A stretch of DNA of 64,000 bases, from the NCBI RefSeq assembly GCF_002127325.2, contig NC_035444.2, positions 34,736,904 through 34,800,903 of the forward strand, written 5' to 3'. The notes under the pieces were generated by a model that saw only the letters and a list, made by a program, of their open reading frames with translations, made no database searches and was not told where the DNA came from. The position numbers and the translations under genes are program-made. Origin of the DNA: Helianthus annuus. Lineage: Eukaryota; Streptophyta; Magnoliopsida; Asterales; Asteraceae. Position 1 is the stretch's first letter; each line of letters opens with the position of its first letter. Of the stretch, positions 23,215 through 33,508 are shown one piece after another.

Positions 23215-26200
23215 CTGGAAGGACGAGCAAGTCGTCTTTCCAAAAGTCCGAGGCGGACCGCGCGATAGGCGCGCCGTCGTCATTTCAGGCCAACTGGCAC
23301 ACTACTGCACCGAGCGTCTATTCATCGACCCGGGCAGTACATCTGATATAATCTACGAACAATGCTTCAACCAGTTCGATCAGGAGGACAAAGATCGGTT
23401 GCAAGCAGTAGATTACCCGTTAACCGGGTTCGCAGGGGAAACTGTCTTTCCCCTAGGCCAGATTACTTTTCCTGTGCGTCTTTCCAGCGGAAACCGCACA
23501 AGGACAGAAGAGGTGAACTTCATGGTTTTACCTCACACCTCCAGATATGACGTACTCCTCGGGAGAGAATCCCAAGGAGATTTCAATATGATTACGTCGG
23601 TCCCCCACTCTGCGGTTGGTTTCCCAACCGAATCGGGGGTCGCGATAATCTATGCCCGCAGGGACGTCATGATGTCGGACGAAGTACGTCCGACCAAGGT
23701 CGCAAGGCCCACCCCCAATGACCAGCCAGAAAAATGGGTTCTCAACGCGAGATACCCAGAACAAAAGATCACATTGGGTCACGCCTTGTCCCCGACCGCC
23801 AAAGCGCAACTGAAGCAGCTCCTCTTCAGGAACCAAGACATCTTCGCGTGGACACCCGCAGACATGACCGGGGTCCCACGTGATATTGCGCAACATCACT
23901 TGAATACCATGCCAGGTATCAAGCCAGTGATCCAAGGCCAACGCCACCTTGGGTCAGCTAAAAATCAGGCGATGCAAGAGCAGATCGAAGAACTGCTCTC
24001 CGCAGGCATCCTGCGGGAAGTTAAATACCAGACTTGGTTGTCCAACCCAGTCATGGTAGAAAAACCGTCCGGGGGCTGGCGCATGTGCGTCGATTACAAA
24101 GACCTTAACAAAGCCTGCCCCAAGGATTGTTACGCGCTTCCAGAAATCGACGAAAAGGTCGATAACCTCGCACCATTCAGGTGGAAGTGTTTCCTCGATT
24201 GCTACAAAGGATACCATCAGGTACAAATGGCAATCGAGGATGAAGACAAAACGGCATTCCGGACTCCCACCGGAAATTACTGCTATACAAAAATGCCGTT
24301 TGGGTTGCGCAACGCGGGCTCAACCTACCAAAAGTTGATGAACGACACTTTCCGCGGCCAAATAAGCAAAAGTGTCGAAATCTACATGGACGACCTGGTC
24401 GTCATGAGCATGGAAGAAGATACCATGCTCACAGATATCGAAAGAACATTCCAAACTCTGCGAAGCGTTAACATAAAGCTCAATCCAGGGAAATGCTCGT
24501 TTGGAATGGAAGAAGGCAAATTCCTTGGGTTCATCGTGACTAAAGATGGATTCAAGGTAAACCCGGAGAAGGTCCAGGCGATCGAGCGCATGCCATCGCC
24601 TTCATCAATGAAGGATATGCAACGGCTAGCCGGCAGGCTAGCGTCACTTAACAGATTCTTAGCCAACCACGCAGCTAAGTCTTATCCGTTCATCAAGACC
24701 CTGCGGAGCTGTTCAAAGAAAGAACAATTCCAGTGGACCGCAGAGGCCGAACAGGCCTTCCGGGAAATGAAGGAGTGTTTGATACAACTCCCAACTTTAA
24801 CCGCACCACGCAAGGATGAGCCACTCATACTATACCTATCCGCCGCGGACAACGCGGTGGGTGCGGTACTAATTGTGGAGCGAAAGGGGGTTCAAACACC
24901 CATCTACTACATCAGCAAGATGCTCAACGACCCAGAGACGAGGTACTCAATAATGGAGAAATTGGTGCTAGCATTAGTGCACGCTTCAAGACGGTTGCGA
25001 CGCTACTTCGTAAACCACGTCATCACAGTGCTAACCAATTACAGGATCGGCCCGATCCTCTCCAAACCCGACATCTCTGGGCGATTAGCGAAATGGGCCA
25101 TTGAGCTGGGCGCGCACACGATACATTATAAACCGCGCCCCGCGATTAAAGGCCAGATCTTAGCTGATTTCGCCGCCGAAGTACCGGTGAATCGCATCCA
25201 AGAATGCGAAGAAGCACAAACTCCTGCACCAACGCCACCCTCCTCAGAGACATGGGCACTCTTCACAGATGGTGCCTCCAACGATGAAGGAGCGGGTGCA
25301 GGTCTGCGACTCGTCAGCCCCGACGGCCAAGAACTCACATATGCAATCCGCCTCGAATTCAAAAGCACAAACAACGAGGCAGAATATGAGGCTCTGTTAG
25401 CAGGGCTACGTTTAGCAGTCAAAATCGGCGTGCAACATCTGGAAGCCCACGTCGACTCTTTGTTAGTTGCAGGCCAAGTACGCGGCGACTATGCCGCAAA
25501 GGGGGATATCATGATCCTCTACCTCGAACAAGTCCTGCAACTAAAATCCAAATTCGCTTCATTCAATATTCGCCATATTAATCGAAGCGAAAACAAGTCC
25601 GCAGATGCACTATCAAAACTTGCATCTACCAGCTTCCAACACTTGGCAAAGGAGATACGCATCGAAATCCTGCAAAATCCTTCGGTACCCCTGCGCCAAG
25701 TCAACGTCATTCAATACGGTTCAACATCATGGATGACACCTATTATCGCATATCTACAATCCGGTGTGACTCCCGAAAGCAAATCAGAAGCACGCAAACT
25801 ACAATACAAAGCGTGCCACTATCAGATGGGAGACGGTATCTTATACCGTAAATCATACCTCGGGCCACTACTACGATGCGTCAACCCCCAGGATGCCACA
25901 TACCTCATTCGAGAGATACACGAGGGCATATGTGGCATACACGCTGGACCACGCATGGTAGTGGCCAAAATCATGAATGCCGGGTATTATTGGCCCGGCA
26001 TGCACCTGGACGCCGTCAAAGAGTTGCGCAAGTGCATCGACTGTCAACGTCATGCTCCAAAAACCTTGCGGCCAAAAAACAACTTAGTCCCCGTCACAAC
26101 CGCATGGCCCTTTCAGAAATGGGCAATTGACGTTGTGGGACCTTTCCCTGACGCTCCAGGTGCGGTTAAATTTATCATAGTGGCGGTTGACTACTTCACC

Positions 26201-26962
26201 AAATGGGTAGAAGCAAAACCACTGGCCTCAACCACTGCTATGATAACAAGAAAATTCATTTGGGAACACATCATCTGCCGTTTCGGATTACCAATGTGCA
26301 TTGTCACCGATAACGGCACCAACTTCGCTGCCGACGAATTTCAAAAATGGCTAGAGGAACTACACATTGAGCACATATTCTCCTCAGTCGCACACCCGCA
26401 AGGGAACGGCCAAGTCGAGAGTATCAATAAAAGCCTAGTCGAAGGGATCAAGGCACGGTTGGGAACGGCCAGGCGTGGCTGGGTCGATGAACTCCCAAGT
26501 ATCTTATGGGCTCACCGCACAAGCCCAAAAACAAGCAATGGGGAAACACCCTTCAGCCTAGTCTACGGTTCAGAAGCGGTGATCCCCGCAGAAGTAGGTC
26601 TCCCCTCTCCTAGAATGTTGGCTATTGAAAAACTAGACAACAACATGGAACGCAGGATCGATTTGGACCTCTTGGAAGAAAGGCGTGAAAACGCTGCCAT
26701 CAACGAGGCCAAATATAAATCCAAACTTGAAAAGTACTACAACGCGCGCGTCCGCGTTTGTACTTTCAACCCAGGAGACTACGTCCTACGCGACAATGAG
26801 GCATCTAATGCCGAGCGCCCAGGCAAACTTGCCCCCAAGTGGGAAGGACCCTACCTCATCAACGAGGTCTTAGGCAAAGGCGCATACAGATTGCAAACAC
26901 TTGAAGGCGAACCTATCGCACGCACATGGAATGCACAACAGCTTCGACGCTGTTATATGTAA
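23201..26962 (+). CDS. pol: TatB protease-pol polyprotein
   Basis: The frame is open from 23201 to the stop at 26960-26962, about 1253 codons, with no obvious ATG of its own at the start. Domains in order: aspartic protease with FIDPGSTSDI and a downstream YDVLLGRE; RT with CVDYKDLNKACPKD, MPFGLRNAGSTYQ and YMDDLVV; Ty3-type RNase H; a second RNase H (ALFTDGASN, TNNEAEYEALLAG), the mark of the Tat lineage; integrase with HEGICGIHAG...CIDCQRH, then the DDE core (AIDVVGP, TDNGTNF, GNGQVES) and a C-terminal GPY-type tail (KWEGPYLINEV). All key residues appear present. Expression would need fusion to gag, which the upstream frame break now prevents. Confidence 0.92.
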   Translation, partial: RPECDWKDEQVVFPKVRGGPRDRRAVVISGQLAHYCTERLFIDPGSTSDIIYEQCFNQFDQEDKDRLQAVDYPLTGFAGETVFPLGQITFPVRLSSGNRTRTEEVNFMVLPHTSRYDVLLGRESQGDFNMITSVPHSAVGFPTESGVAIIYARRDVMMSDEVRPTKVARPTPNDQPEKWVLNARYPEQKITLGHALSPTAKAQLKQLLFRNQDIFAWTPADMTGVPRDIAQHHLNTMPGIKPVIQGQRHLGSAKNQAMQEQIEELLSAGILREVKYQTWLSNPVMVEKPSGGWRMCVDYKDLNKACPKDCYALPEIDEKVDNLAPFRWKCFLDCYKGYHQVQMAIEDEDKTAFRTPTGNYCYTKMPFGLRNAGSTYQKLMNDTFRGQISKSVEIYMDDLVVMSMEEDTMLTDIERTFQTLRSVNIKLNPGKCSFGMEEGKFLGFIVTKDGFKVNPEKVQAIERMPSPSSMKDMQRLAGRLASLNRFLANHAAKSYPFIKTLRSCSKKEQFQWTAEAEQAFREMKECLIQLPTLTAPRKDEPLILYLSAADNAVGAVLIVERKGVQTPIYYISKMLNDPETRYSIMEKLVLALVHASRRLRRYFVNHVITVLTNYRIGPILSKPDISGRLAKWAIELGAHTIHYKPRPAIKGQILADFAAEVPVNRIQECEEAQTPAPTPPSSETWALFTDGASNDEGAGAGLRLVSPDGQELTYAIRLEFKSTNNEAEYEALLAGLRLAVKIGVQHLEAHVDSLLVAGQVRGDYAAKGDIMILYLEQVLQLKSKFASFNIRHINRSENKSADALSKLASTSFQHLAKEIRIEILQNPSVPLRQVNVIQYGSTSWMTPIIAYLQSGVTPESKSEARKLQYKACHYQMGDGILYRKSYLGPLLRCVNPQDATYLIREIHEGICGIHAGPRMVVAKIMNAGYYWPGMHLDAVKELRKCIDCQRHAPKTLRPKNNLVPVTTAWPFQKWAIDVVGPFPDAPGAVKFIIVAVDYFTKWVEAKPLASTTAMITRKFIWEHIICRFGLPMCIVTDNGTNFAADEFQKWLEELHIEHIFSSVAHPQGNGQVESINKSLVEGIKARLGTARRGWVDELPSILWAHRTSPKTSNGETPFSLVYGSEAVIPAEVGLPSPRMLAIEKLDNNMERRIDLDLLEERRENAAINEAKYKSKLEKYYNARVRVCTFNPGDYVLRDNEASNAERPGKLAPKWEGPYLINEVLGKGAYRLQTLEGEPIARTWNAQQLRRCYM

Positions 26963-27633
26963 GCCATGTTCTTACATTTCTCTATGTAACCTATTGGGCC
27001 GCAGGCCATTTGCAGATTAATAAATAAGCAATTTTCTACATTATTGTTTGTTATTACTATTACAAATGCGTGTTCCACTTTGCGGTATCCCAAAAACAGA
27101 TTGGCAAAATCTTCATTCGCGATACCCATACAAAGTGGTAACCACACACAAATATTGTAATAGGCCAGCAAAAGGCAAAAAGACTTGCATGTTTTATCCG
27201 GCCGGATACACAAGTTTTTGTTAAACACTTAACACAATTCCTGAGCCCAAAAAGGCAAACAATGGAATTGACGTGGACTCATACGACAAAGGTATGGAGT
27301 ACACTCGACCCCATTCACAAATGGGTAGAGTTCCGGTAATATAAGCTTTTACAAAGCTTACGCAATTCTAAAACCCTCACACGGTACATAACAGAATTGA
27401 TGCATACCCATACAACAAAAGTATGGAGTGTACTTGACCCCGTTCATAAATGGGTAAAGATTACGCATACACACGTTCAGACATGCAAGAATTAAAAACA
27501 CTTGTACAAACTGAACAAAGAAACTTTATATTCAAAAAATTCAAGTATCCACATGATGCTTACTGAATTTACATAAAGTTCCTATTCTATACAAGAGGAA
27601 TACAAAAAGGAGGCACACTCGCCAACCTAAACC
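26963..27633. other. TatB spacer between pol and the antisense gene
   Basis: The stretch holds a partly repeated segment: CATACGACAAAGGTATGGAGT at about 27279 and CATACAACAAAAGTATGGAGT at about 27410, each followed by GACCCCATTCA-type sequence. No gene is supported. Confidence 0.6.
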
Positions 27634-29179
27634 CTATTTTGTACCGCTGGTACCCGCGTCTCCTCCGGCACCACTAGCGGGTTCTTCCTCTTCCACATCA
27701 GGATAAAGCATCCGCAAGCGGTCAACATAGTCCGCAACCTCCAAACACTCGTCCAGCTCCCCTACACAGGCAAGGGGCGTGTCATAAAAGGAGGCTACGG
27801 CCGCTTTCAGACGACCTTCGGTATCCACATCACGGAACCCGGATGCCTGATCAGTATAACCGCCTGCGGATAATACATTGATATGCCCAATGCAGCGGTT
27901 ATAACCAGCCTTGAAGCCAGCATCGCGCGCACGCTCCTTAACCAGGTCCAAACCAGATGAGGTCTCAGGGGCATTCATTATAGCCTCGACAATCTGCAAT
28001 ACAAGGATCATAAGTCTTAACATACTAATCCAAGCCAATGTAAAGGCAATGGATACTTACACGCGCGATGCCGTGAGTCCGCAACCACTCACGGTCAGCT
28101 TCCAGTTGGTTAAAAGAGGACACCAAGGCATCCTTGGCCTCAGCAGCAGCGTCGGCCCGCTTCTCCGCAGCAGACACGCGGGCAGTAAGGTCTGTAACTG
28201 CGACCTCCCGGGCCTGAACCTCAGCCTGTTACAAGAACAGCAAACAGTTCACTCGGTGAATATTTTCAAAACAATAAAGACGAAAGCAACAACGTTAAAG
28301 AAACGTACCTGCAGGCTTTCAACAACTTTGCCTAAACGAATGCGCTCCGCATTCGCCTCTTCAAGAGCCTTAGAAGCACGGCTCTCCTTCTCTGCGGCCT
28401 CTTCATGGGCCTTTGAGGCACGAGCCCCGGCTTCTTTGGCCTCTTCAAGGGCCTTCAAGGCGTCGGCCTTCGCCTGCAGCGCTTTAAAAGAAATGGCCTC
28501 CGCAGCAGCTTTCTCGCTGCCCAAGGCAACATTTGCCGCCTTGACATTCGCCAACTCCTGCCGAGTATGAAACAGAACGTTATTCTGCTTAGACCAAGAT
28601 TCATTCCATTTCTTGCGCTCGTTGGACAACTTTTCGTTCCAACTCTTGCGCTCATCAGCAAGGAGTTTAGCAAGTGTACGCACCTGTTTCAGCTCGGCAG
28701 TGGCAGCCCACTCAGAAGTCTGTTTCTGCTTCTCAAAAGCAGCTTTGTCCTTCTCCAGCTGCTCCGCACCCGCACGGGCAGCCTGGACCAGCTTTTCCGC
28801 TTCTGCCCGCATACGAGCAGCATCCTCCTCGCGGCGGCCCAGCACCTTATAATCTTCCAAAATGGCATTAGCCACAATGGAAGTCCCCACCAGCATCGAT
28901 GAAAGCTGGTTAATACGCAGCTCTCGGGGTGCGGCACGGGCGCGCTCAACTTCAAAGGGGGTCCCCAGACCACCCAAAATCTCCTTACAGGCCGCAGGAT
29001 CATTCGAAATATCATCCCCCTGCATGACAGTCCAGGGGGGTCGGTGATACATAGTACTGCGACCCTGGGAGTATGTGCGGTAATAATACTCCAACTCAGA
29101 CTCCCCAGGCTGAATTGGAGGCCCATCAAAACCCGCACCACCGGCACCAACACCGGTAACCTTCGCCCCAGCAGCAGAG
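27634..29179 (-). pseudogene. TatB antisense gene, exons 4b, 5 and 6
   Basis: This is the 3' part of the gene that starts at 38831. Exon 4 resumes at 29179 after the AthC insertion and ends at 28309 (donor GTACGT). Exon 5 is 28225-28061 and exon 6 is 27993-27634. Exon 4b has a long Ala/Glu/Lys-rich coiled coil (roughly residues 560-820 of the whole protein; for example AEKLVQAARAGAEQLEKDKA), and exon 5 continues it. Exon 6 ends with an acidic Gly/Ala-rich tail. All six exons sum to 2997 bases in one frame (998 residues). Function is unknown; the shape (N-terminal domain, basic linker, coiled coil, acidic tail) parallels the shorter TatA antisense protein. Confidence 0.78.
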
Positions 29180-29429
29180 TGATGTGTGTAAAATGCAACA
29201 TATAAAACACATCATTTAAGGCATAAAACTAACCCTTTTTAAATACTAATGTTGGAAAAAGAGTGTTTTTGTCTTCCTTTTGTATTTTCAGGATGAAATG
29301 AGCTCAAAATCACAAAAGAAGCAAAAAGACCACTAATTCTACCATAAATACAAGAAAAGGGACAAAAGTAAACTGCCCGGACCCTCAACGGCACCTCCCA
29401 AGACAAAGAGAAGAGAACAGAAGTCTGAA

Positions 29430-29647
29430 CACGCCCCGTGTCCAGTGAACACGGGGGCGTGCCCAGGAAGCAGCAGAAAAGACAAACCAGTAGAAGCTTC
29501 CATTGCTCACCACGGGGCCGTGCCCAGCGGACACGGGGGCGTGTTGAAAGTACAACAGGCGCATTAATTGTAATTCGCAATTACAATTAATGAAGAGAGA
29601 GAATGTCAGACGGGCACGGGGCCGTGTTCAGCGAACACGGGGCCGTG
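29430..29647. promoter_or_regulatory. Three paired CACGGGGCCGTG palindromes upstream of the AthC TATA box
   Basis: Pairs at 29430-29461, 29511-29543 and 29615-29647 each have two near-palindromes of the type CACGGGGCCGTG separated by nine bases. Their centres are therefore about 21 bp apart, two helical turns. Six more pairs occur inside the element. Position suggests a regulatory role, but none is proven. Confidence 0.5.
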
Positions 29648-30270
29648 TCCAGCGTTCTGTTCAGCCTATAAATAGAGGAGCTTGGCTTCATTCTCTCTCA
29701 TCCCTTGGCACACCACCTCTCTCACACTTCATCCACCACCCACCACCACCATAACACCATCATCCACCACCATCATCCATTGTCCATCATAGAGTGTGTG
29801 AGTCGTCTCGGGATACAAGATTGATCGTAAGAGTTCTTGACAATCAAGGCCATGTTTGCCTAAGTCTCTTACATCACTTGGTGAAGACAAGTGTTTAGTA
29901 TAATACTTTTTATTTTTAATCTTTTGCACTTTTTATTTGGTTTTGTATTAATGACTTTAATAACTAGTTACTTATGTTGAAGGTGATCTTTCCTTATCGT
30001 TTGTCCGTGGTGTCTTGGCATTATTTTACTGTCTATATAAAATAAAAGATTTTCACCATTCATATCTCCACGGTCTATATGGAGGTATGTTGGCTACCTG
30101 GTCGGGGGTTAAGGGAACGGTTTGGTAAAGGTCTTGCCCTTGTTCAGCGTTTAGAGGTCCTGCTTGGGACCTGGGTCAAATTTAGTAGGATCTCCTTCAA
30201 TGCCCATAGGTATTGGATGGCGGGGATCCAAACTCTTTGACCCCCTCATAAGCTAACTACTATTAATACT

Positions 30271-30477
30271 ATAACCCGGCTATTTAGGACTGTATCCCTG
30301 CTGACTCAGACTACTTAGCCGAGGGTAACGTCACCGCCAAAAGCGGGGCCTACCATAATTTGCATTAATAACTTAATTCATTATCTTTCAATAATCCGAC
30401 CCTTTAGGATTGTATCCTTGCTGACTCAAACTACTGGGTTGAGGGTAACGTCGCCTTCAAAAGAGGGGCCTACTACA
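30271..30477. repeat. Duplicated 87-bp block in the AthC LTR
   Basis: The blocks at 30271-30357 and 30391-30477 share GACTGTATCCCTGCTGACTC-type sequence and GAGGGTAACGTC, at about 80 percent identity by eye. The same pair is in the 3' LTR at 36412-36498 and 36532-36618. Confidence 0.8.
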
Positions 30478-30880
30478 ATAACTAAGATAATCTCTTAAAC
30501 AAGTGCAAAAGTGCGAAAATAATCAAAGGTTATACTAATACACGTGTCGGATCCAAGTGATTCATCTTGTCTATCTGTTTTTTATTTTATTTTCTTTTTC
30601 AGCATTTAGTTAGTTTTTATTTTTCTTAGTTTAAAACATTTTTCTAACTTTTTGATTTGATTAGACGTTGAGGATAAACCGGTATTAAAAGCTCTTGTGT
30701 CCTTGGACGACCTCGGTATCTTACCAACACTATACTACGTCCACGATGGGTGCACTTGCCCATATGTGTGTTTAGTGTTAGTAAATATCGTGTTTTATAA
30801 ATTTAAAACTTGGCTAAAAGTGTAAAAAGGGCTTAAATATATATCTAAAAATATAACACACTTCACGCACATCAAGTTTT

Positions 30881-30898
30881 TGGCGCCGTTGCCGGGGA
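30881..30898 (+). other. AthC primer-binding site (tRNA-Asp type)
   Basis: TGGCGCCGTTGCCGGGGA begins six bases after the LTR. It is complementary to the 3' end of plant tRNA-Asp, the usual primer of Athila elements. Confidence 0.88.
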
Positions 30899-31276
30899 CA
30901 CAAGGATTTTAAGAAAGTTAGGAATCAAAGGCCTAATCATCTTTTTATTTTTCTTTAATTTTTTAGGATTTTTTTTAGATTTTTCAGCTTCTGCAGAGCT
31001 CAGCACGGGGCCGTGCCTGGTCGGACACGAGCCGTGCTCAGCAACGTCACTGGCAGTTTTTGTTTTTCAAGTTAACAGGAGGCTGACCACGGGGCCGTGT
31101 CGGTGCAACACGGGGTCGTGTCCAACTTCCAGTAACTGGGATCTGAAAAACAACCACTGTATCTCCGACCACGGGGCCGTGTTCGCTCGACACGGGGCCG
31201 TGGTGAACCTTCTGACCAACATTCTTTTCTGTTTTTATTGCAGGACTTGGAACCCGACGCCAACCTCGCGTAGTGT
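30899..31276 (+). other. AthC leader with three paired palindromes
   Basis: The untranslated leader between primer site and gag carries the palindrome pairs 31004-31036, 31088-31120 and 31170-31202. In RNA they could form stable GC-rich stem-loops. Confidence 0.55.
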
Positions 31277-33508
31277 ATGAGCTCCAGTTCCAATAAAGAC
31301 ATAAAGGAACCATTAGAAGAACCCGAACGCTTTCTCAGAAAAAGGTTAAAAGCCAAAAACCAAGAGAAAGTTTCGGGTGACCCAACCCCAATGGCGGACC
31401 AACGTACCCTCATGGATTACTTACGGCCCACCGTAGGTAATCTCGGCGCCGCTATCAATGCCCCGAATGTCGAAGCCAATAACTTCGAACTTCGACCGCA
31501 CTTGATACAAATGCTCCAAAACTCCGCAACCTTTCACGGGCTCGCGGACGAGGATCCCCATCTACATATAACTAATTTCTTAGAAATATGTGATACATTT
31601 CGGATCAATGGAGCATCAAACGACGCCATCCGCCTTCGTATGTTTCCATTCTCACTAAAAGACCGAGCGAAAGCTTGGCTCAACACCCTCCCAGCTGGAT
31701 CGGTAAACACCTGGGATGAACTAGCCCAAAAATTTCTATATAAGTATTTCCCTCCTTCTAAAACTGCTAAATTAATGGCTGAAATTAACACATACTCACA
31801 AGAGGACGGGGAATCCTTATATGAAACTTGGGAAAGGTTCAAGGAGCTATTACGCAAGTGTCCCCATCACGGCCTCGCAATATGGCAACAAGTATCCACT
31901 TTCTACAATGGGTTGTTGCCACATACTAGGCAGACACTTGATTCTAGCTCCGGGGGACTTTTAGGTAATCGACGCCCACACGAAATATATAATCAAATTG
32001 AGGAAATTGCTCAAACCAATTTTCAATGGCACACTCCCCGGGGAAATAAAACTATCGCCCCGGGCACCCATAAGGTGGACGAAAGCACCTCTCTACAAGC
32101 CCAAATCGAGGCCCTTTCTTCAAAAATAAAAAAACTAGAAATGACAAAAACAGTCTCGGTTATGGCTTGTGAGGGGTGTGGTGGGTCACATGAAAATTGG
32201 AGTTGCATGAAAGAAACGGACGATCAACAAGAAATGGTAAACTACATTGACAATAGACCTAGGCCGTCGGGTCCTCCAACGGGGACCTTCAACCAAGGAT
32301 GGCGAAACCACCCAAACCTTGGTTGGAGGGAGCCCGGCAATAGTAGTAACCAACAACCACAACGAACAAACTTTCAGCAATCAAGAAATGAGTCACAAAA
32401 TTTCACTCAACAACAAAGTGGAAGAGAAAGGCTCGAAGATACTATATCTCGCCTCGTCTCTGACACTGACAAGAAAAATTCGGAAAGATTCCTACAATTA
32501 GAATCTAACTTTAGGAATCAACAGGCTAGCATTCAAAACATAGAAAAACAAATAAATCAACTAGCTCAAAATTTTTCCGAAAGACCACAAGGCGCATTAC
32601 CCAGCAATACCGAAACCAACCCGAAGGCGCAAGTTCACCTCATCACGCTACGAAACCGGACCGTAGGGCCTGCAGAAGTACCTCCAACCACGGAAGAATC
32701 AACACCAACAAATCTGCAAGAGAAGGACCCTCCCCCATCAACAGAGCCTACCAAGGCTCCTCGGGTTCCGTACCCCGGTAGGTTAATTCGTCAGAAAACC
32801 AACGAGCAATTCGCAAAATTCGAAAGTTTGCTAAAACAATTGCATGTCAATATTCCTTTTATCGAAGTCCTTACACAAATGCCCAAATACTCTAGATTTA
32901 TGAGGGACTTCCTTACACATAAAAAGAAAATTGAAAATTTGCAATTAGTTAATTTAGGCGAAGAATGCTCTGCCCTCGTACTCAATAAACTACCCCAAAA
33001 AAAGATCGATCCCGGAAGTTTCACGATTCCGTGCTCAATAGGGGAATCTCCCGTTCGCAATGCCTTGGCCGACCTAGGAGCTAGCATTAACCTCATGCCC
33101 TCTTCAATGTTCAAAAGGCTTGGCTTGGGAACCACAAGCCCCACAAAAATAAGCATACAACTCGCGGATCGATCGGTCAAGTTCCCGCAAGGTGTCATCG
33201 AAAATGTCTTGGTAAGGGTAAGCAGATTCGTTTATCCTGTTGACTTTGTCATACTCGACATGGAGGAAGACACCGAGGTCCCTCTTATTCTAGGGAGACC
33301 TTTCCTTGCCACCGCACAAGCAGTAGTGGACATGAATGACGGGACACTAACTTTGAGATATGGGGACGATGAGGTAAAATTCGGAGTTGGGAAAAGAATA
33401 GAGGATGACGACCCGATCCACTACATGAAGATTATCGACTCAAGCTTGGATGCCGCTCTCCGACGGTGTAACTTGGGAGGCAAGGCACCCCAATCAAATG
33501 ACGTGTGA
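31277..33508 (+). CDS. gag: AthC gag-protease (743 aa)
   Basis: The ATG at 31277 opens MSSSSNKDIKEPLEEPERF. A retrotransposon gag domain covers roughly residues 75-230 (MFPFSLKDRAKAWLNTLPAG, FPPSKTAKLMAEI). A short cysteine-histidine motif follows (CEGCGGSHENWSC, about residues 298-310), then a Gln/Asn-rich region and an aspartic protease near residue 600 with NALADLGASINLMPSS and VPLILGRPFLAT, both typical of Athila. The frame stops shortly after the protease (GGKAPQSNDV), where autonomous relatives continue into RT. Gag would assemble particles and the protease would mature them. The open frame with near-identical LTRs suggests it was still intact at its last transposition. Confidence 0.92.
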   Translation: MSSSSNKDIKEPLEEPERFLRKRLKAKNQEKVSGDPTPMADQRTLMDYLRPTVGNLGAAINAPNVEANNFELRPHLIQMLQNSATFHGLADEDPHLHITNFLEICDTFRINGASNDAIRLRMFPFSLKDRAKAWLNTLPAGSVNTWDELAQKFLYKYFPPSKTAKLMAEINTYSQEDGESLYETWERFKELLRKCPHHGLAIWQQVSTFYNGLLPHTRQTLDSSSGGLLGNRRPHEIYNQIEEIAQTNFQWHTPRGNKTIAPGTHKVDESTSLQAQIEALSSKIKKLEMTKTVSVMACEGCGGSHENWSCMKETDDQQEMVNYIDNRPRPSGPPTGTFNQGWRNHPNLGWREPGNSSNQQPQRTNFQQSRNESQNFTQQQSGRERLEDTISRLVSDTDKKNSERFLQLESNFRNQQASIQNIEKQINQLAQNFSERPQGALPSNTETNPKAQVHLITLRNRTVGPAEVPPTTEESTPTNLQEKDPPPSTEPTKAPRVPYPGRLIRQKTNEQFAKFESLLKQLHVNIPFIEVLTQMPKYSRFMRDFLTHKKKIENLQLVNLGEECSALVLNKLPQKKIDPGSFTIPCSIGESPVRNALADLGASINLMPSSMFKRLGLGTTSPTKISIQLADRSVKFPQGVIENVLVRVSRFVYPVDFVILDMEEDTEVPLILGRPFLATAQAVVDMNDGTLTLRYGDDEVKFGVGKRIEDDDPIHYMKIIDSSLDAALRRCNLGGKAPQSNDV

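Larger units (their letters stand above)
29180..30874 (+). repeat. AthC 5' LTR
   Basis: It runs from TGATGTGTGTAAAATG to CTTCACGCACATCA. A TATA box (TATAAATA, 29667-29674) lies 20 bp after the third of three paired palindromes. Two 87-bp direct repeats occur at 30271-30357 and 30391-30477. Confidence 0.94.
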
